51,717 bases of DNA from Candidatus Falkowbacteria bacterium CG10_big_fil_rev_8_21_14_0_10_39_11 (GCA_002773615.1 PFAP01000035.1:6782-58498), one strand, 5' to 3'. Positions 31,932 to 40,630 are shown, counted from the stretch's first letter. Program-made: numbers and translations. The notes: generated from the sequence alone by a model not told the origin.

Positions 31932-34841
31932 TTACATTTTTTGGATACCAATCCAAACCTTTTGGTCATTGACGTTGATGTCTTTTTGAAATGAATCAAC
32001 AAGTTCAACTTTTTCATTTTTTACTTCATCGGCGACAACTGATTGTTTGAATTCAGTAACTAAATCATCATTTGAGTAAACGGACTGTATTTCATCAGAA
32101 TCAGACTGCCAATACAAAATAATGCGATCGTTAATTGTCAGTCCGGTGTTTTTTCGTAAATTATTGACGTTGCGAACTAACTCACGCAAATGTCCTGCGG
32201 TTTTTAACTCAGAAGACAGCTCTGTCATAAGAGAAACGTTAACATTTGGAGTTTCTTTGGTCAGCCAACCAGAATCTGCGGTTAATTTTCCAACATTTTT
32301 CACTTCTTTGACGTTTAATTCTTCTGCGATGATAGTTTCCAAAGCTGAATCCAGAGCTTTGCCGGTGTATTCAAAAGTTTGCAATGGTTGGCGAACTTTG
32401 AGACCAGCTTCGTCACGAGTTGAAAGTCCAAGCTCGACTAAATCGCGGGCCTTGGTCATGTTGGCGAGTAATGTAACATCAATTTTCTTGTCATCAACCT
32501 CTGGCCAGTCTTGAAGATGGACTGATTCTTTGTTTCCAAGGTTCAACCAGAGATGCTCAGCCATATAGGGCGTAAATGGAGCCATAACCAAGGCCAAATG
32601 ATATAAGACTTGATTTAAAGTATAAACGGCAGCCTTCTTTTCATCATCTGATCCGTGCTTGAATCGATCGCGGCTACGACGAACATACCAGGTTGATAAT
32701 TCGCCGATAAATTCACCAATCGGTTTGACGGCTCGGGGAAAATCATAAACATCCATGCTGGTTGTCACGGTTTTGATCAGTTCATGAGTTTTGGCCATGA
32801 TCCATTTGTCCAGCAAATTGTCAGAGTCAACTGGTTCGACCTTATCGGGACTGAACATGTGATAAAAACTCAAAATATTCAAAGACATGAGGATCACTTT
32901 TTTGTAAACTTCATCAACGCCTTTTTCAGAAAACCGGAAATCTTCGGCTCGCATCACTGGAGAGGTCACTAAATAATAACGCAAGGCATCAGCGCCGTAT
33001 TTGTTAATAATTTCCATTGGATCGGGATAATTTTGTTTGCGTTTGGACATTTTTTGGCCGTCCTCGGCGAGGACAATGCCATTGGCGACTACATTTTTGA
33101 ATGCGGCCTTGTCGAACAGGGCAGTACTCAGTACATGCAAAACATAAAACCAAGCGCGTGTTTGATCGACGCCTTCGGCGATGAAATCAGCCGGAAAATT
33201 GGCGGCCAACTTTTCTGAATTTTCTTCACCCAGATAATGAATCTGCCCATAAGGCATAGAACCACTTTCAAACCAACAGTCAAAGACTTCGGGAATACGT
33301 TTCATGGTTTTGCCACACTTGCAGTCAAGTTCAATCTTGTCGACATGATGTTTGTGGACATCGGTTATTTTTTGACCGGATAATTTTTCCAACTCTGCTT
33401 TTGATCCAATGACAATCTGTTCATCACACTCGTTACACTGCCAAATTGGCATGGGATTGCCCCAAAATCGAGAACGTGAAACTGACCAGTCACGGGCGCC
33501 TTCCAACCACTGGCCGAAACGACCTTCTTTGAGGTGAGCTGGCACCCAATTGATATCTTTGGCCAACTCTAACATGCGCGGTTTGATCTTGGTCACATTG
33601 ATAAACCAGGAATCGGTGGCGTAATTTAATAGAGGTGAATCGCAACGCCAACAATGTGGGTAGCTATGAGTATATTTTTCTTTTGAGAATAATAAATTTT
33701 CGGCAGCTAATCTTTTTAACACTTTCAAATCTGTAGCTGTAGGATCTTCCTTGGGCTTAACTTCTTCACCAGCCCAATCCGTAACATCTTTGGTAAAACG
33801 ACCATCTTGACCAACATGTTGAATCACGGGCAAGCTTTTCTCTTTACCCAAATTCAAATCATCCTCACCAAAACCAGGCGCGATATGAACTACGCCGGTA
33901 CCATCTTCCGTGGAAACAAAATCAGCGGTAACTATTTTGTATAAATTTTCTTTGTTGGGCAAATCTTGATCAAGAAAATAATTGAAAAGCGGTTTGTAAG
34001 TTTTATTTTCTAATTCTGAGCCTTTGAATTCACCAATAACTTTATGTTCCTTATTTTCAAATACTTTTTCTAATAATTCTTTGGCGACAATATAATTGGC
34101 AGCTTCAAACTCAACCTTGACATAATCAACATCAGCGCCGACAGCCAATGCTACATTGCCAGGCAAAGTCCATGGTGTAGTGGTCCACGCAAGAATAAAA
34201 GTTCCGGGTTCATCAGCTAATTCAAACTTGGCGGTCAATGATAAGTCAGTAACGTCAGCATAACCCTGAGAAACTTCAATATTACTCAGTGTGGTTTCAC
34301 AGCGAGGACAGATGTGCATGCTCTTGTGACCAAGGTAAACCAATTCTTTTTCATATAATGATTTGAAAACCCACCAGACAGACTCCATGAAATCCAAATC
34401 CATAGTCTTGTAGTCTTCTTCCATATCTACCCAGCGACCAAATCTTTTTATCGCCTGTTTCCATTCTTTGGCGTATAAACCTACCTTGGATTCACAAGCA
34501 ACATTAAATTTATCAACGCCAAACTCTTCAATATCATGACGACTGTTGAGATTCATTTCTTTTTCAATTAGGTTTTCGATTGGTAAACCATGACAATCCC
34601 AGCCCCAATGACGCTCGACTCGCTTACCTTTCATGGTCCAATAACGAGGAGCGACATCTTTCATCGTACTTGGGACAAAATGACCATAGTGAGGCAAGCC
34701 TGTAGCAAAAGGAGGCCCATCATAAAATACATAGGTATTATTTTTATCCCGATTTTCAACTGATTGTTCAAATGTTTTGTCTTTGTCCCATTTTTTCATC
34801 AAATCTTCTTCGATTTGGGGGAAAGTTTTTTTGGTAGTCAT
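31932..34841 (-). CDS. ileS: Isoleucyl-tRNA synthetase
   Basis: 969 aa. HIGH-type motif HYGH (51-54) in DGPPFATGLPHYGHF, CP1 editing domain with WTTTPWTLPGNVALAVG, GVVHIAPGFGEDD and the WRCDSPLLNYATDSWFI segment, the EGVDQTRAWFYVL region, and KMSKR in GQKMSKRKQNYPDP. An anticodon-binding domain with WYVRRSRDRFK and a C-terminal extension (~860-969) follow. CxxC clusters (CPRCE, CNEC) could bind zinc. The length is at the long end for bacteria, similar to eukaryote-like IleRS types. It appears intact. Confidence 0.97.
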   Translation of the reverse strand: MTTKKTFPQIEEDLMKKWDKDKTFEQSVENRDKNNTYVFYDGPPFATGLPHYGHFVPSTMKDVAPRYWTMKGKRVERHWGWDCHGLPIENLIEKEMNLNSRHDIEEFGVDKFNVACESKVGLYAKEWKQAIKRFGRWVDMEEDYKTMDLDFMESVWWVFKSLYEKELVYLGHKSMHICPRCETTLSNIEVSQGYADVTDLSLTAKFELADEPGTFILAWTTTPWTLPGNVALAVGADVDYVKVEFEAANYIVAKELLEKVFENKEHKVIGEFKGSELENKTYKPLFNYFLDQDLPNKENLYKIVTADFVSTEDGTGVVHIAPGFGEDDLNLGKEKSLPVIQHVGQDGRFTKDVTDWAGEEVKPKEDPTATDLKVLKRLAAENLLFSKEKYTHSYPHCWRCDSPLLNYATDSWFINVTKIKPRMLELAKDINWVPAHLKEGRFGQWLEGARDWSVSRSRFWGNPMPIWQCNECDEQIVIGSKAELEKLSGQKITDVHKHHVDKIELDCKCGKTMKRIPEVFDCWFESGSMPYGQIHYLGEENSEKLAANFPADFIAEGVDQTRAWFYVLHVLSTALFDKAAFKNVVANGIVLAEDGQKMSKRKQNYPDPMEIINKYGADALRYYLVTSPVMRAEDFRFSEKGVDEVYKKVILMSLNILSFYHMFSPDKVEPVDSDNLLDKWIMAKTHELIKTVTTSMDVYDFPRAVKPIGEFIGELSTWYVRRSRDRFKHGSDDEKKAAVYTLNQVLYHLALVMAPFTPYMAEHLWLNLGNKESVHLQDWPEVDDKKIDVTLLANMTKARDLVELGLSTRDEAGLKVRQPLQTFEYTGKALDSALETIIAEELNVKEVKNVGKLTADSGWLTKETPNVNVSLMTELSSELKTAGHLRELVRNVNNLRKNTGLTINDRIILYWQSDSDEIQSVYSNDDLVTEFKQSVVADEVKNEKVELVDSFQKDINVNDQKVWIGIQKM

Positions 34842-34880
34842 ATTGTTTTATAGTTGTCAGTTACCAGGGATCAGTTTTAG

Positions 34881-35252
34881 TTAATAGCGCTTGAAGTCAC
34901 CAACTGCATTAACCAATCCGCTGAGCATTCTTCTTATTTCTTTGGCTTTATTAATTAATTCAATAGATAAGCTTTCATTTTTGTATTTTACATCCCGGGC
35001 TAAATAAACAAAATTCATAACCTCGGAAATTGATGCTCGAGAAAAATAAAAGAATCTTTATTTATCTTTGGGATGATTGCGAGAAAACCCTTCGGAGATA
35101 TTCGCTGTAATGGATATGGCTGCACGACGCAACTGAATGGTCAGCCCAAATGCTTCTGATTTTGGAAATGCATTCGTAACCTCATAGATTTTTACGACAA
35201 ATTGGTGGGCTTTTTTCCATACAAGTAAGTCGGTAAAATCTTCTACTGGCAT
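34881..35252 (-). pseudogene. Four-helix-bundle protein gene with an in-frame stop
   Basis: MPVEDFTDLLVWKKAHQFVVKIYEVTNAFPKSEAFGLTIQLRRAAISITANISEGFSRNHPKDK, then TAA (35058-35060), then in the same frame RFFYFSRASISEVMNFVYLARDVKYKN...IRRMLSGLVNAVGDFKRY and TAA at 34881. Joined, it is a full ~120-aa member of the family of the gene at 11586. The stop sits where members usually have KDKIRFFYIA, so a single small change broke it. Confidence 0.78.
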
Positions 35253-35281
35253 ATTGCTAAAATTTATTACTGATAACGTTC

Positions 35282-35379
35282 CGGCATATACGATGTTTGC
35301 CAGCGGTATAATATGCCCGAAGGGCCACCGCTGGCAAATATGGGCGGAGCGACCAACGGGAGTGTAGCCGTATATGCCG
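35282..35379. repeat. Nested 98-bp palindrome, cassette-end (attC-like) element
   Basis: Outer arms CGGCATATACG / CGTATATGCCG (35282-35292 with 35369-35379), middle arms TTTGCCAGCGGT / ACCGCTGGCAAA (35296-35307 with 35327-35338) and inner GCCC-GAA-GGGC. About 30 unpaired bases sit on one side (35339-35368). It lies directly after the stop codon of the racemase gene. Size, position and foldback shape recall integron attC sites, but the GTTRRRY/RYYYAAC core is not seen. Confidence 0.6.
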
Positions 35380-35380
35380 T

Positions 35381-35429
35381 GTTATGTGCTGTCGGATTTG
35401 TATTTTTTAAAATACATAGGGGAATTTTC
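35381..35429 (+). repeat. Inverted repeat, left arm, flanking the racemase gene
   Basis: About 48 bases whose reverse complement recurs at 36169-36216. Shared blocks: GTTATGTGC, TCGGATTTGTATTT and T-AGGGGAATTTTC. The arm encodes the last residues of the racemase (SPMYFKKYKSDST). Confidence 0.8.
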
Positions 35430-36152
35430 TTCTTGTTCTAAGATTTCATTTCCTATTTTGCCAATGGCGTATTGGACAGTTGCTTCTGCGAGAATTTCAA
35501 CAGTGTCAAAAACTTCGATATCTACGTCTTCCTGTTTGAGTAAAATTGGTAGGTCAGTACAAGCGAGCACAACTGCTTCTGCTCCCTTTGCTTTTAAGTG
35601 TTCAATGATGGTTTTCATTTGTTCTTTGTCGGGGGAGAGTTTATGCCCTGCAAGAATATTCATAATGATTTTTGTCAGAGATTCTTGGTCATCTTGATCT
35701 GGCAAAATCAATTCAATGTTATTTTTCTCAAAATCTTTCTCGAAGCTTTTGTACTTGATAGTAGTTTCTGTGGCGAGAAAACCCACCTTTTTATAACCTT
35801 TTGCTTTAATTTTTTTCGCGGTTGCCCAAAATATACAAATAAAAGGAATAGAAATTGATTTTGCCATTCCAGGATAGAAGTAATGTGCCGTATTGCAGGG
35901 CATAACCATGAAATCTACTCCTATTGAATCGATTTTTTTAGCCCCTTTGATCAGTTGTGCGAGCGTTTCTTCGGGTTTCTCTAGACCTTCAACAACATCA
36001 GGAATAGGCAGGTTATAAATGAAAATCTCTGGATAATCCTGTTCGTATTGTGCACCATATTGTTTTTGACACTGTTTGATCACAGCATGATAGTAGATTG
36101 CTGTTGATTCAGGGCCCATGCCCCCCAATACGCCAATAATTTTTTTCTTAAT
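35382..36152 (-). CDS. Aspartate/glutamate racemase family protein
   Basis: About 256 aa. The family N-terminus KKKIIGVLGGMGPESTAIYYH is coded from 36149; no ATG, GTG or TTG lies before it, so either ATT at 36150-36152 is used or the TTG at 36126-36128 starts a slightly short protein. Catalytic cysteines are in VMPCNTAHYFYPG and VVLACTDLPILL, as in RacX/aspartate racemases (cofactor-independent). It probably makes D-amino acids, possibly for the wall. It sits between inverted repeats with a palindrome at its 3' end, which suggests a mobile cassette. Confidence 0.82.
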   Translation of the reverse strand: MKKKIIGVLGGMGPESTAIYYHAVIKQCQKQYGAQYEQDYPEIFIYNLPIPDVVEGLEKPEETLAQLIKGAKKIDSIGVDFMVMPCNTAHYFYPGMAKSISIPFICIFWATAKKIKAKGYKKVGFLATETTIKYKSFEKDFEKNNIELILPDQDDQESLTKIIMNILAGHKLSPDKEQMKTIIEHLKAKGAEAVVLACTDLPILLKQEDVDIEVFDTVEILAEATVQYAIGKIGNEILEQEENSPMYFKKYKSDST

Positions 36153-36168
36153 AGTGTTATTTTAAAGA

Positions 36169-36216
36169 GAAAATTCCCCTATACCAAATTGAAATACAAA
36201 TCCGATGGCACATAAC
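36169..36216 (-). repeat. Inverted repeat, right arm, flanking the racemase gene
   Basis: Reverse-complement copy of 35381-35429, with strong identity at both ends (GAAAATTCCCCT and AAATACAAATCCGA..GCACATAAC) and divergence in the middle ~10 bases. Confidence 0.8.
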
Positions 36217-36261
36217 TGTAAACTAATCACTCTTACATTATATCAGACTCAACTTAATTTA

Positions 36262-36441
36262 AAACAAAAAGAGCTCAAATGCCAAGAGTCCTTCAAAGAA
36301 GGACGGTACCATCTAGAGCTTTAACTTAATTAACAGCTATTACGGGCTTACCCGACCAGGTCTACTTTTCATATGAATAATATGAAGTTCTTCTGATAGC
36401 TTCCTTGGTGATAGCCAAGGTCAAACGCTATTGTAATTGTT
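36262..36441 (-). ncRNA. Candidate structured small RNA (~180 nt) with promoter and terminator
   Basis: Minus strand. Promoter TTGACT (36471-36476), 17-base spacer, TAATGT (36448-36453), start about 36441. Predicted helices: CCTTGG/CCAAGG; AGCTAT/ATAGCT enclosing TTCATAT/ATATGAA and CGGG-TAAG-CCCG; then GTCCTTC/GAAGGAC inside a longer stem ending GAGCTCTTTTTG, a terminator. A TGGTACCG string recalls a T-box but no specifier arm is clear. No ORF. Class unknown. Confidence 0.6.
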
Positions 36442-36494
36442 GTATAAACATTATCAGTTTAAGTGAAATTAGTCAAGCGGATTCAAATTGTGAT

Positions 36495-37112
36495 TTACCA
36501 AGCGTTTAATATCTGATGTTTAAGATCTGAATAAACTTTTTTATTCCCATCAACATTCAAATGGATACCATCCTCGGCATAATAATTTTGGTAATTTTGT
36601 TTCATCCAAGTCGAAAAAATATCAATGTAATTGACACCTTTCTTTAAACACATCGCTTGAATATAGCTGTTGTATAACTCAATATTATCATTGCGAAAAA
36701 ATAAACCCTGAATGGTTCTGGTTTTTATCTCATCAACTGGCAAAATACTAATAAAATTAATATTGTCAGTGTATTTTTTTAAAGAATCAATAATCTGATT
36801 TAGATTTGAATTAAAGGTTTCCTTGGATGTACAAAAGTTGTCTTTATTACCAATACCTTTGCAATCATTAACTCCGATTAAAATAAAAATATGAACATTA
36901 TCGTCCGTATCATTCAATCTATTGCCGACCTCATCAATAATACGCTTGGACAATTTCCCTGAATCATCGCCAGGAATACCCAAATTAAATACTTGGTAAT
37001 TGTACTTATCAATCAAATCAAATTCTATTTGTAAAATCGAAACCCACGAATGCTTTTTTTCAACGCCCTTACCAAAAACTAAGCTATCACCAATTGCAAT
37101 TAATCTGATCAT
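36495..37112 (-). CDS. SGNH/GDSL-family hydrolase
   Basis: 205 aa from the ATG at 37112 (MIRLIAIGDSLVFGKGVEKKHSWVSIL). Block I GDSLVFG (nucleophile Ser), block II LGIPGDDS, block III GVNDCKG and block V DGIHLN (catalytic Asp/His), all four intact. No signal peptide, so cytoplasmic. Such enzymes hydrolyse esters, thioesters or acetyl groups on sugars. Its neighbour context gives no substrate. The 37113-37331 gap to trpS holds no other clear feature. Confidence 0.9.
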   Translation of the reverse strand: MIRLIAIGDSLVFGKGVEKKHSWVSILQIEFDLIDKYNYQVFNLGIPGDDSGKLSKRIIDEVGNRLNDTDDNVHIFILIGVNDCKGIGNKDNFCTSKETFNSNLNQIIDSLKKYTDNINFISILPVDEIKTRTIQGLFFRNDNIELYNSYIQAMCLKKGVNYIDIFSTWMKQNYQNYYAEDGIHLNVDGNKKVYSDLKHQILNAW

Positions 37113-37331
37113 ACAAATATAAATTAACACAATATCCTAGGGTTGTAAAACAATGATGGAGAGTCCAACGACAAATAACTGAGCAAACGTAATTCAGAGA
37201 CCAAATTCATCTATTTATAAGATAACGGGCATAAACTTGCACTTTTCTTATGATAATGTTAATATTTGTGATTAAATAATAATAGCGTACCATACAATAG
37301 AACAAGCGCCCAAGAGCGCATGGAGGCCAAC

Positions 37332-38345
37332 ATGAACGATCAAAAGCAGAAAGAGGTTGTCTTGTCTGGAATCAGAGCCACAGGCAGCATTCACTTGGGT
37401 AATTATAGTGGTGCTATTCAGCAGTTTGTAAAATTTCAGGATGATCCCGATGTCGACTGTTTCTTTTTTATCGCTAACCTGCATTCGATCACCGAGAAAA
37501 TTGAACCTGATCTGGTGTTGAAAGGCACTCGAGACATTACAAGAGTGTTTCTGGCTGCAGGTTTGGATCCAGAAAAATCGACAATCTATGCTCAATCCAG
37601 TATTCCGGAATTATGTGAACTAAGCTGGCTTTTCAACTGCATGGTTACGGTGCCAACTGTAGCAAATATGCCTCACTTCAAAGAAAAAAAGGATTTGATG
37701 CAGTCTCGCGGGACCAAAGAAACGGCCGGACTACTAACATACCCAATTCTGATGGCGGCAGATATCCTTGGTGTCAATGGAACAATTGTCCCAGTAGGTA
37801 AAGACCAGGAATACCATGTTGAGCTGGCGAGAGACATCGCCCGCTCTTTCAACAGTAAATTCGGTGACTTGTTCACGCTGCCAGCCGCATCAATTGGTGA
37901 TTTTATTCCATCACTGCAAGGCAGTGGGAAAATGGGCAAGAGCAGCGGTGGGCAGACGATTGCGATCAATATTGCCGCTGATGAACTGAAAAAAATCGTT
38001 CTAACTGCCATGACCGATCCGGCGAGAGCACGCCGAACTGATCCCGGAGATCCCAGAAATTGTAACGTGGCCAGCTATCACCATATTTTCAGTAGCACGG
38101 ATGAAGTCACTTGGGCCGAAGCGGGCTGCATGAACGCTTCAATCGGCTGTATTGACTGCAAAAAGGTGGTACTTAAAAACTTGGAAGCTCTGATTGCTCC
38201 TCTACGTGAAAGATATGAAGAGGTGGCAAGAATTCCGGATAAGGAAATTGACGAGATCCTCCATGAAGGTGGAATCAAAGCTCGCAAAATTGTTATGGCG
38301 GTAGTCGGAGAAGCCAAAGAACGAATGGGACTACCATTCTTTTAA
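37332..38345 (+). CDS. trpS: Tryptophanyl-tRNA synthetase
   Basis: 337 aa from the ATG at 37332 (MNDQKQKEVVLSGIRATGSIHLGNYSGAI); the ATG at 37320 lies on the ribosome site GGAGG and is rejected. HIGH-type motif SIHLGN, signature KMGKSSGG near residue 205 (KMSKS), AADILGVNGTIVPVGKDQEYHVELARDIA. A CIDCKK segment at about 275 may bind metal. It catalyses charging of tRNA-Trp. A small hairpin GCGC-CCAAGA-GCGC precedes the ribosome site. Ends in a terminator. Confidence 0.96.
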   Translation: MNDQKQKEVVLSGIRATGSIHLGNYSGAIQQFVKFQDDPDVDCFFFIANLHSITEKIEPDLVLKGTRDITRVFLAAGLDPEKSTIYAQSSIPELCELSWLFNCMVTVPTVANMPHFKEKKDLMQSRGTKETAGLLTYPILMAADILGVNGTIVPVGKDQEYHVELARDIARSFNSKFGDLFTLPAASIGDFIPSLQGSGKMGKSSGGQTIAINIAADELKKIVLTAMTDPARARRTDPGDPRNCNVASYHHIFSSTDEVTWAEAGCMNASIGCIDCKKVVLKNLEALIAPLRERYEEVARIPDKEIDEILHEGGIKARKIVMAVVGEAKERMGLPFF

Positions 38346-38371
38346 ACAGATATAATATATCTGTTTTTTTA
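38345..38371 (+). terminator. Intrinsic terminator after trpS
   Basis: ACAGATAT / ATATCTGT followed by seven T. A very similar stem ends the gene at 41663. Confidence 0.88.
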
Positions 38372-38377
38372 TTAAAC

Positions 38378-38707
38378 AAAAAAGAGGCCGAGACCTCTTC
38401 TTTTCCTCTGCCTGAGGACTCCTCCCAAAACTCACAAGTGCTTGTAAACTTTGGGAGAAACACGAAGCTTGGCTTCGTGTTAACAATTTTGGGGATTTCG
38501 GGACGCAACTCCCGCACCTGATAGGTGACTCCGGGAACGCCTTTTGGGCTTCAGATTCATCCAGCATCAGCCAAACACTTTCAGAATCTTCAGATTTGTC
38601 TACTTTGCGGCTGGCTAGGCTGCATTTTTGTCAAACCAAACCCTGCCGCTTGGCAGTTTGAAGAAAACCCCCTCTAAACATTACAAATCTTTATAATACT
38701 CAGAGGG
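38378..38707 (-). ncRNA. Candidate structured RNA (~330 nt), minus strand
   Basis: A gene-free stretch packed with stems. On the minus strand, in order: CCCTCT/AGAGGG; AAACTGCC-AAGC-GGCAGGGTTT; CACCT-ATC-AGGTG inside CCCG...CGGG; ACACGAAGCC-AAGCTTCGTGT; CTCCCAAA...TTTGGGAG enclosing ACAAG-CA-CTTGT; GAGGA/TCCTC; and a final GAGG-TCTCGG-CCTC with six T (terminator, 38378-38397). A TATTAT-type -10 overlaps the first stem, so the 5' end is uncertain. I could not match it to RNase P RNA, tmRNA, SRP or 6S RNA. Confidence 0.5.
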
Positions 38708-38735
38708 AGTGCGAACGAATTTGTTCGCATAGGAA

Positions 38736-39077
38736 TTAGCGGACGTAGTAGAATGAGAATCGGAAGGTGGCGGCCGCGATTTCAGCTTCGCTGTATTCGT
38801 GGCGATCGGTGAGGCGAGGCAAACCGCGGACGCCCATGACGATCAGGGAATCGCCTGAGCGAAGTTCAACACGGGGCGGATTGGCGGGGATAGCTACATC
38901 GAGGCCAAAGCGAGAACGCATGGCAGCGATGGTCGCCTGGTGCGAGGGATTAAGGCAGGGAGTGACGCCATGAGTTACATGCCTCCGAACATCTTCGATG
39001 GTAAGCTCATGACGATCAATCGTGCACTCTCCAACAAACATAGAATCGGCGAGAGCAAATCCGAAGTACGTAGTCAT
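38736..39077 (-). CDS. DUF1874 (STIV B116 / AcrIII-1-like) protein, possible ring nuclease
   Basis: 113 aa, GC-rich, preceded by GAGGAGG and a perfect TTGACA-17-TATAAT promoter. The pattern fits DUF1874: MTTYFGFALADSMFVGECTIDRHELT at the N-terminus, LNPSHQATIAAMRSRFG with a histidine where AcrIII-1 and STIV B116 have IGHDST, VELRSGDSLIVMGVRGLPRL, and a final FSFYYV strand. Viral members degrade cyclic tetra-adenylate to block type III CRISPR signalling; bacterial members (Crn2) do the same in the host. Whether this one keeps activity is unknown; no type III CRISPR locus is in the window. Confidence 0.6.
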   Translation of the reverse strand: MTTYFGFALADSMFVGECTIDRHELTIEDVRRHVTHGVTPCLNPSHQATIAAMRSRFGLDVAIPANPPRVELRSGDSLIVMGVRGLPRLTDRHEYSEAEIAAATFRFSFYYVR

Positions 39078-39151
39078 CTGACCTCCTCAATTTGGCTGTT
39101 GTCAATCAACTCCCCAGAAATAAAGTCACGTTATTTTTAATCCTACACTCC

Positions 39152-39180
39152 ATTATAGCACGATAAAAATATTCTGTCAA
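39152..39180 (-). promoter_or_regulatory. Consensus promoter of the DUF1874 gene
   Basis: On the minus strand TTGACA (39175-39180), 17 bases, TATAAT (39152-39157): a perfect sigma70 consensus, implying strong expression. Confidence 0.85.
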
Positions 39181-39201
39181 TAGCCCTTGACCAACACTCG
39201 C

Positions 39202-39241
39202 AAAAATACCTAATTCTACATTATTATTACAGGTATTTTTT
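39202..39241. terminator. Two-way terminator-like hairpin
   Basis: AAAAATACCT / AGGTATTTTT (39202-39211 with 39231-39240) with a 19-base loop. It lies between the divergent DUF1874 and zinc-protein promoters. The rest of the 39078-39391 gap holds only those promoters. Confidence 0.55.
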
Positions 39242-39311
39242 GTCAACAAACAAGAGATTCGCTGCTGTTTTTTTCAGTTCTTTAATAAATCAATCAACCT
39301 AAGAGCCTTCA

Positions 39312-39340
39312 TTGACAAATTGCTGTGATTATGATACTAT
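39312..39340 (+). promoter_or_regulatory. Promoter of the paired zinc-cluster genes
   Basis: TTGACA (39312-39317), 17 bases, TACTAT (39335-39340). Confidence 0.8.
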
Positions 39341-39391
39341 TTTTAGTCTAGAACATCAGCAAATAAACCGCTATAATAATGGAGGATGACC

Positions 39392-40630
39392 ATGACCTAT
39401 GGAGCTGAGCTCATGACAATAGAAAGTAGACCTTTGACAATTATCGATCAACCACCCACTATTTCAATTCTAGTCAAATTCCGAGAAATTTTTCGAGCTG
39501 AGTGGTGTATTCAAAGAAAAGTTTTTTATTTTGAATACAAGTGGAAAAGAACTAGACTGTGGCAAATCATTGATCAAAAAGGCACCAAAAAGCTAATTAC
39601 AGCTTATATTGGTGAACCCAACATTGATGTACTGCGAATTCTAATTGCCAGTGCGAATACTTACTTTCTGCTAACCGGTGTCAGATGGGAGCTATATGAT
39701 AGTTCCAAACTCGATCATTTGATTGAAATGGGACGTTTTGATTTGACTGACTTTATGCCGAGTGGCGGAGTCATTGAATTGGAATCATTGATTAAAAAAT
39801 ATGACATAGCTGTTCGGACAGAACCAGAAGCTTGGGACTTTGATGCCTTGTACCTAACACACCTCTGTCCCTTTTGCGCCAAGCCATATCAAACTGATAT
39901 TTTGTTCTTCAATCCAACATTCATATCTTGTGAGCATTGTGGTTATAATTTTTCGCAACAAACAAAGCCTGAATTCCAGAAGCGAAAAAGCCGGAACATT
40001 CTTGAAATTATAAAAAAACTACTTTCATTGCTGAGCCAAGATAAAAATGATTGCCTGCCAATCTCAAACAATCAGAATCCCATCATTCTATACTTTATGA
40101 ATGGAATGGCCACGGCAGTGATCTCTTGGTTAACACTGCACATCTTTTGCGGTGACCCAATTATTTATTCTATTAGCAGTTATGATTTTTCTCTTGAGGA
40201 AGTTGTCAGTTGTCTACAGCAGAGCGTTTTTCATCAATTTCACTCAAAAACATTCAGACAATTTTTTATTGATTTCTATCTGGGATATTGTCAATATCAT
40301 ATTAATAAAATTGAGAATGATGATTTTGACCTGCCAACAACCAGCAAACAAACTCGTGATGAATACAAGGCTTGGGTGTTGAAAAATTGGCATGAAACTA
40401 AGGATGACTTCATGGCTGAGGTTGAGACTCTAGCTGATCTTGAATCATGGCTACTGATGAGAAAGCAAGAATACATTAACCTCGATAGTAAAGAACGCAA
40501 TGAAAAAGTGACACGAATTAGAAAAGCTGTCTCAGGATTTACATTTTACATTGAGTCAATGGTAGACTTTCTACATGATAGAATGACACACAAACTAACG
40601 GAGGAAGACTATGAGCCTAGTCCAAGTTAG
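39392..40630 (+). CDS. Uncharacterised zinc-cluster protein A
   Basis: 412 aa from the ATG at 39392 (six bases after GGAGG; the ATG at 39386 touches it). Core region: GVRWELYDSSKLDHLIEMGRFDLTDF, EAWDFDALYLTHLCPFCAKPYQTDILFFNPTFISCEHCGYNF, giving a four-Cys (CPFC..CEHC) zinc site. A hydrophilic, helical C-terminal half of ~200 residues follows. The next gene encodes a shorter relative with the same core. AT-rich codon use. I do not know the family; the twin zinc proteins share a promoter and overlap by 20 bases, so they may work together. Confidence 0.68.
   Translation: MTYGAELMTIESRPLTIIDQPPTISILVKFREIFRAEWCIQRKVFYFEYKWKRTRLWQIIDQKGTKKLITAYIGEPNIDVLRILIASANTYFLLTGVRWELYDSSKLDHLIEMGRFDLTDFMPSGGVIELESLIKKYDIAVRTEPEAWDFDALYLTHLCPFCAKPYQTDILFFNPTFISCEHCGYNFSQQTKPEFQKRKSRNILEIIKKLLSLLSQDKNDCLPISNNQNPIILYFMNGMATAVISWLTLHIFCGDPIIYSISSYDFSLEEVVSCLQQSVFHQFHSKTFRQFFIDFYLGYCQYHINKIENDDFDLPTTSKQTRDEYKAWVLKNWHETKDDFMAEVETLADLESWLLMRKQEYINLDSKERNEKVTRIRKAVSGFTFYIESMVDFLHDRMTHKLTEEDYEPSPS

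Noticed and set aside
35282-35379. True integron attC site
   Set aside because: The foldback shape fits, but the conserved GTTRRRY/RYYYAAC core is not present and no integrase is in the window; kept only as attC-like.
36262-36441. T-box riboswitch
   Set aside because: TGGTACCG is suggestive, but there is no clear Stem I specifier loop, and the downstream gene is a racemase cassette with its own inverted repeat.
38378-38707. RNase P RNA, tmRNA or SRP RNA
   Set aside because: I could not find the GAGGAAAGTCC or ACAGAA motifs of RNase P, the tag frame and tRNA-like end of tmRNA, or the GGAAGCAGCC loop of SRP RNA.
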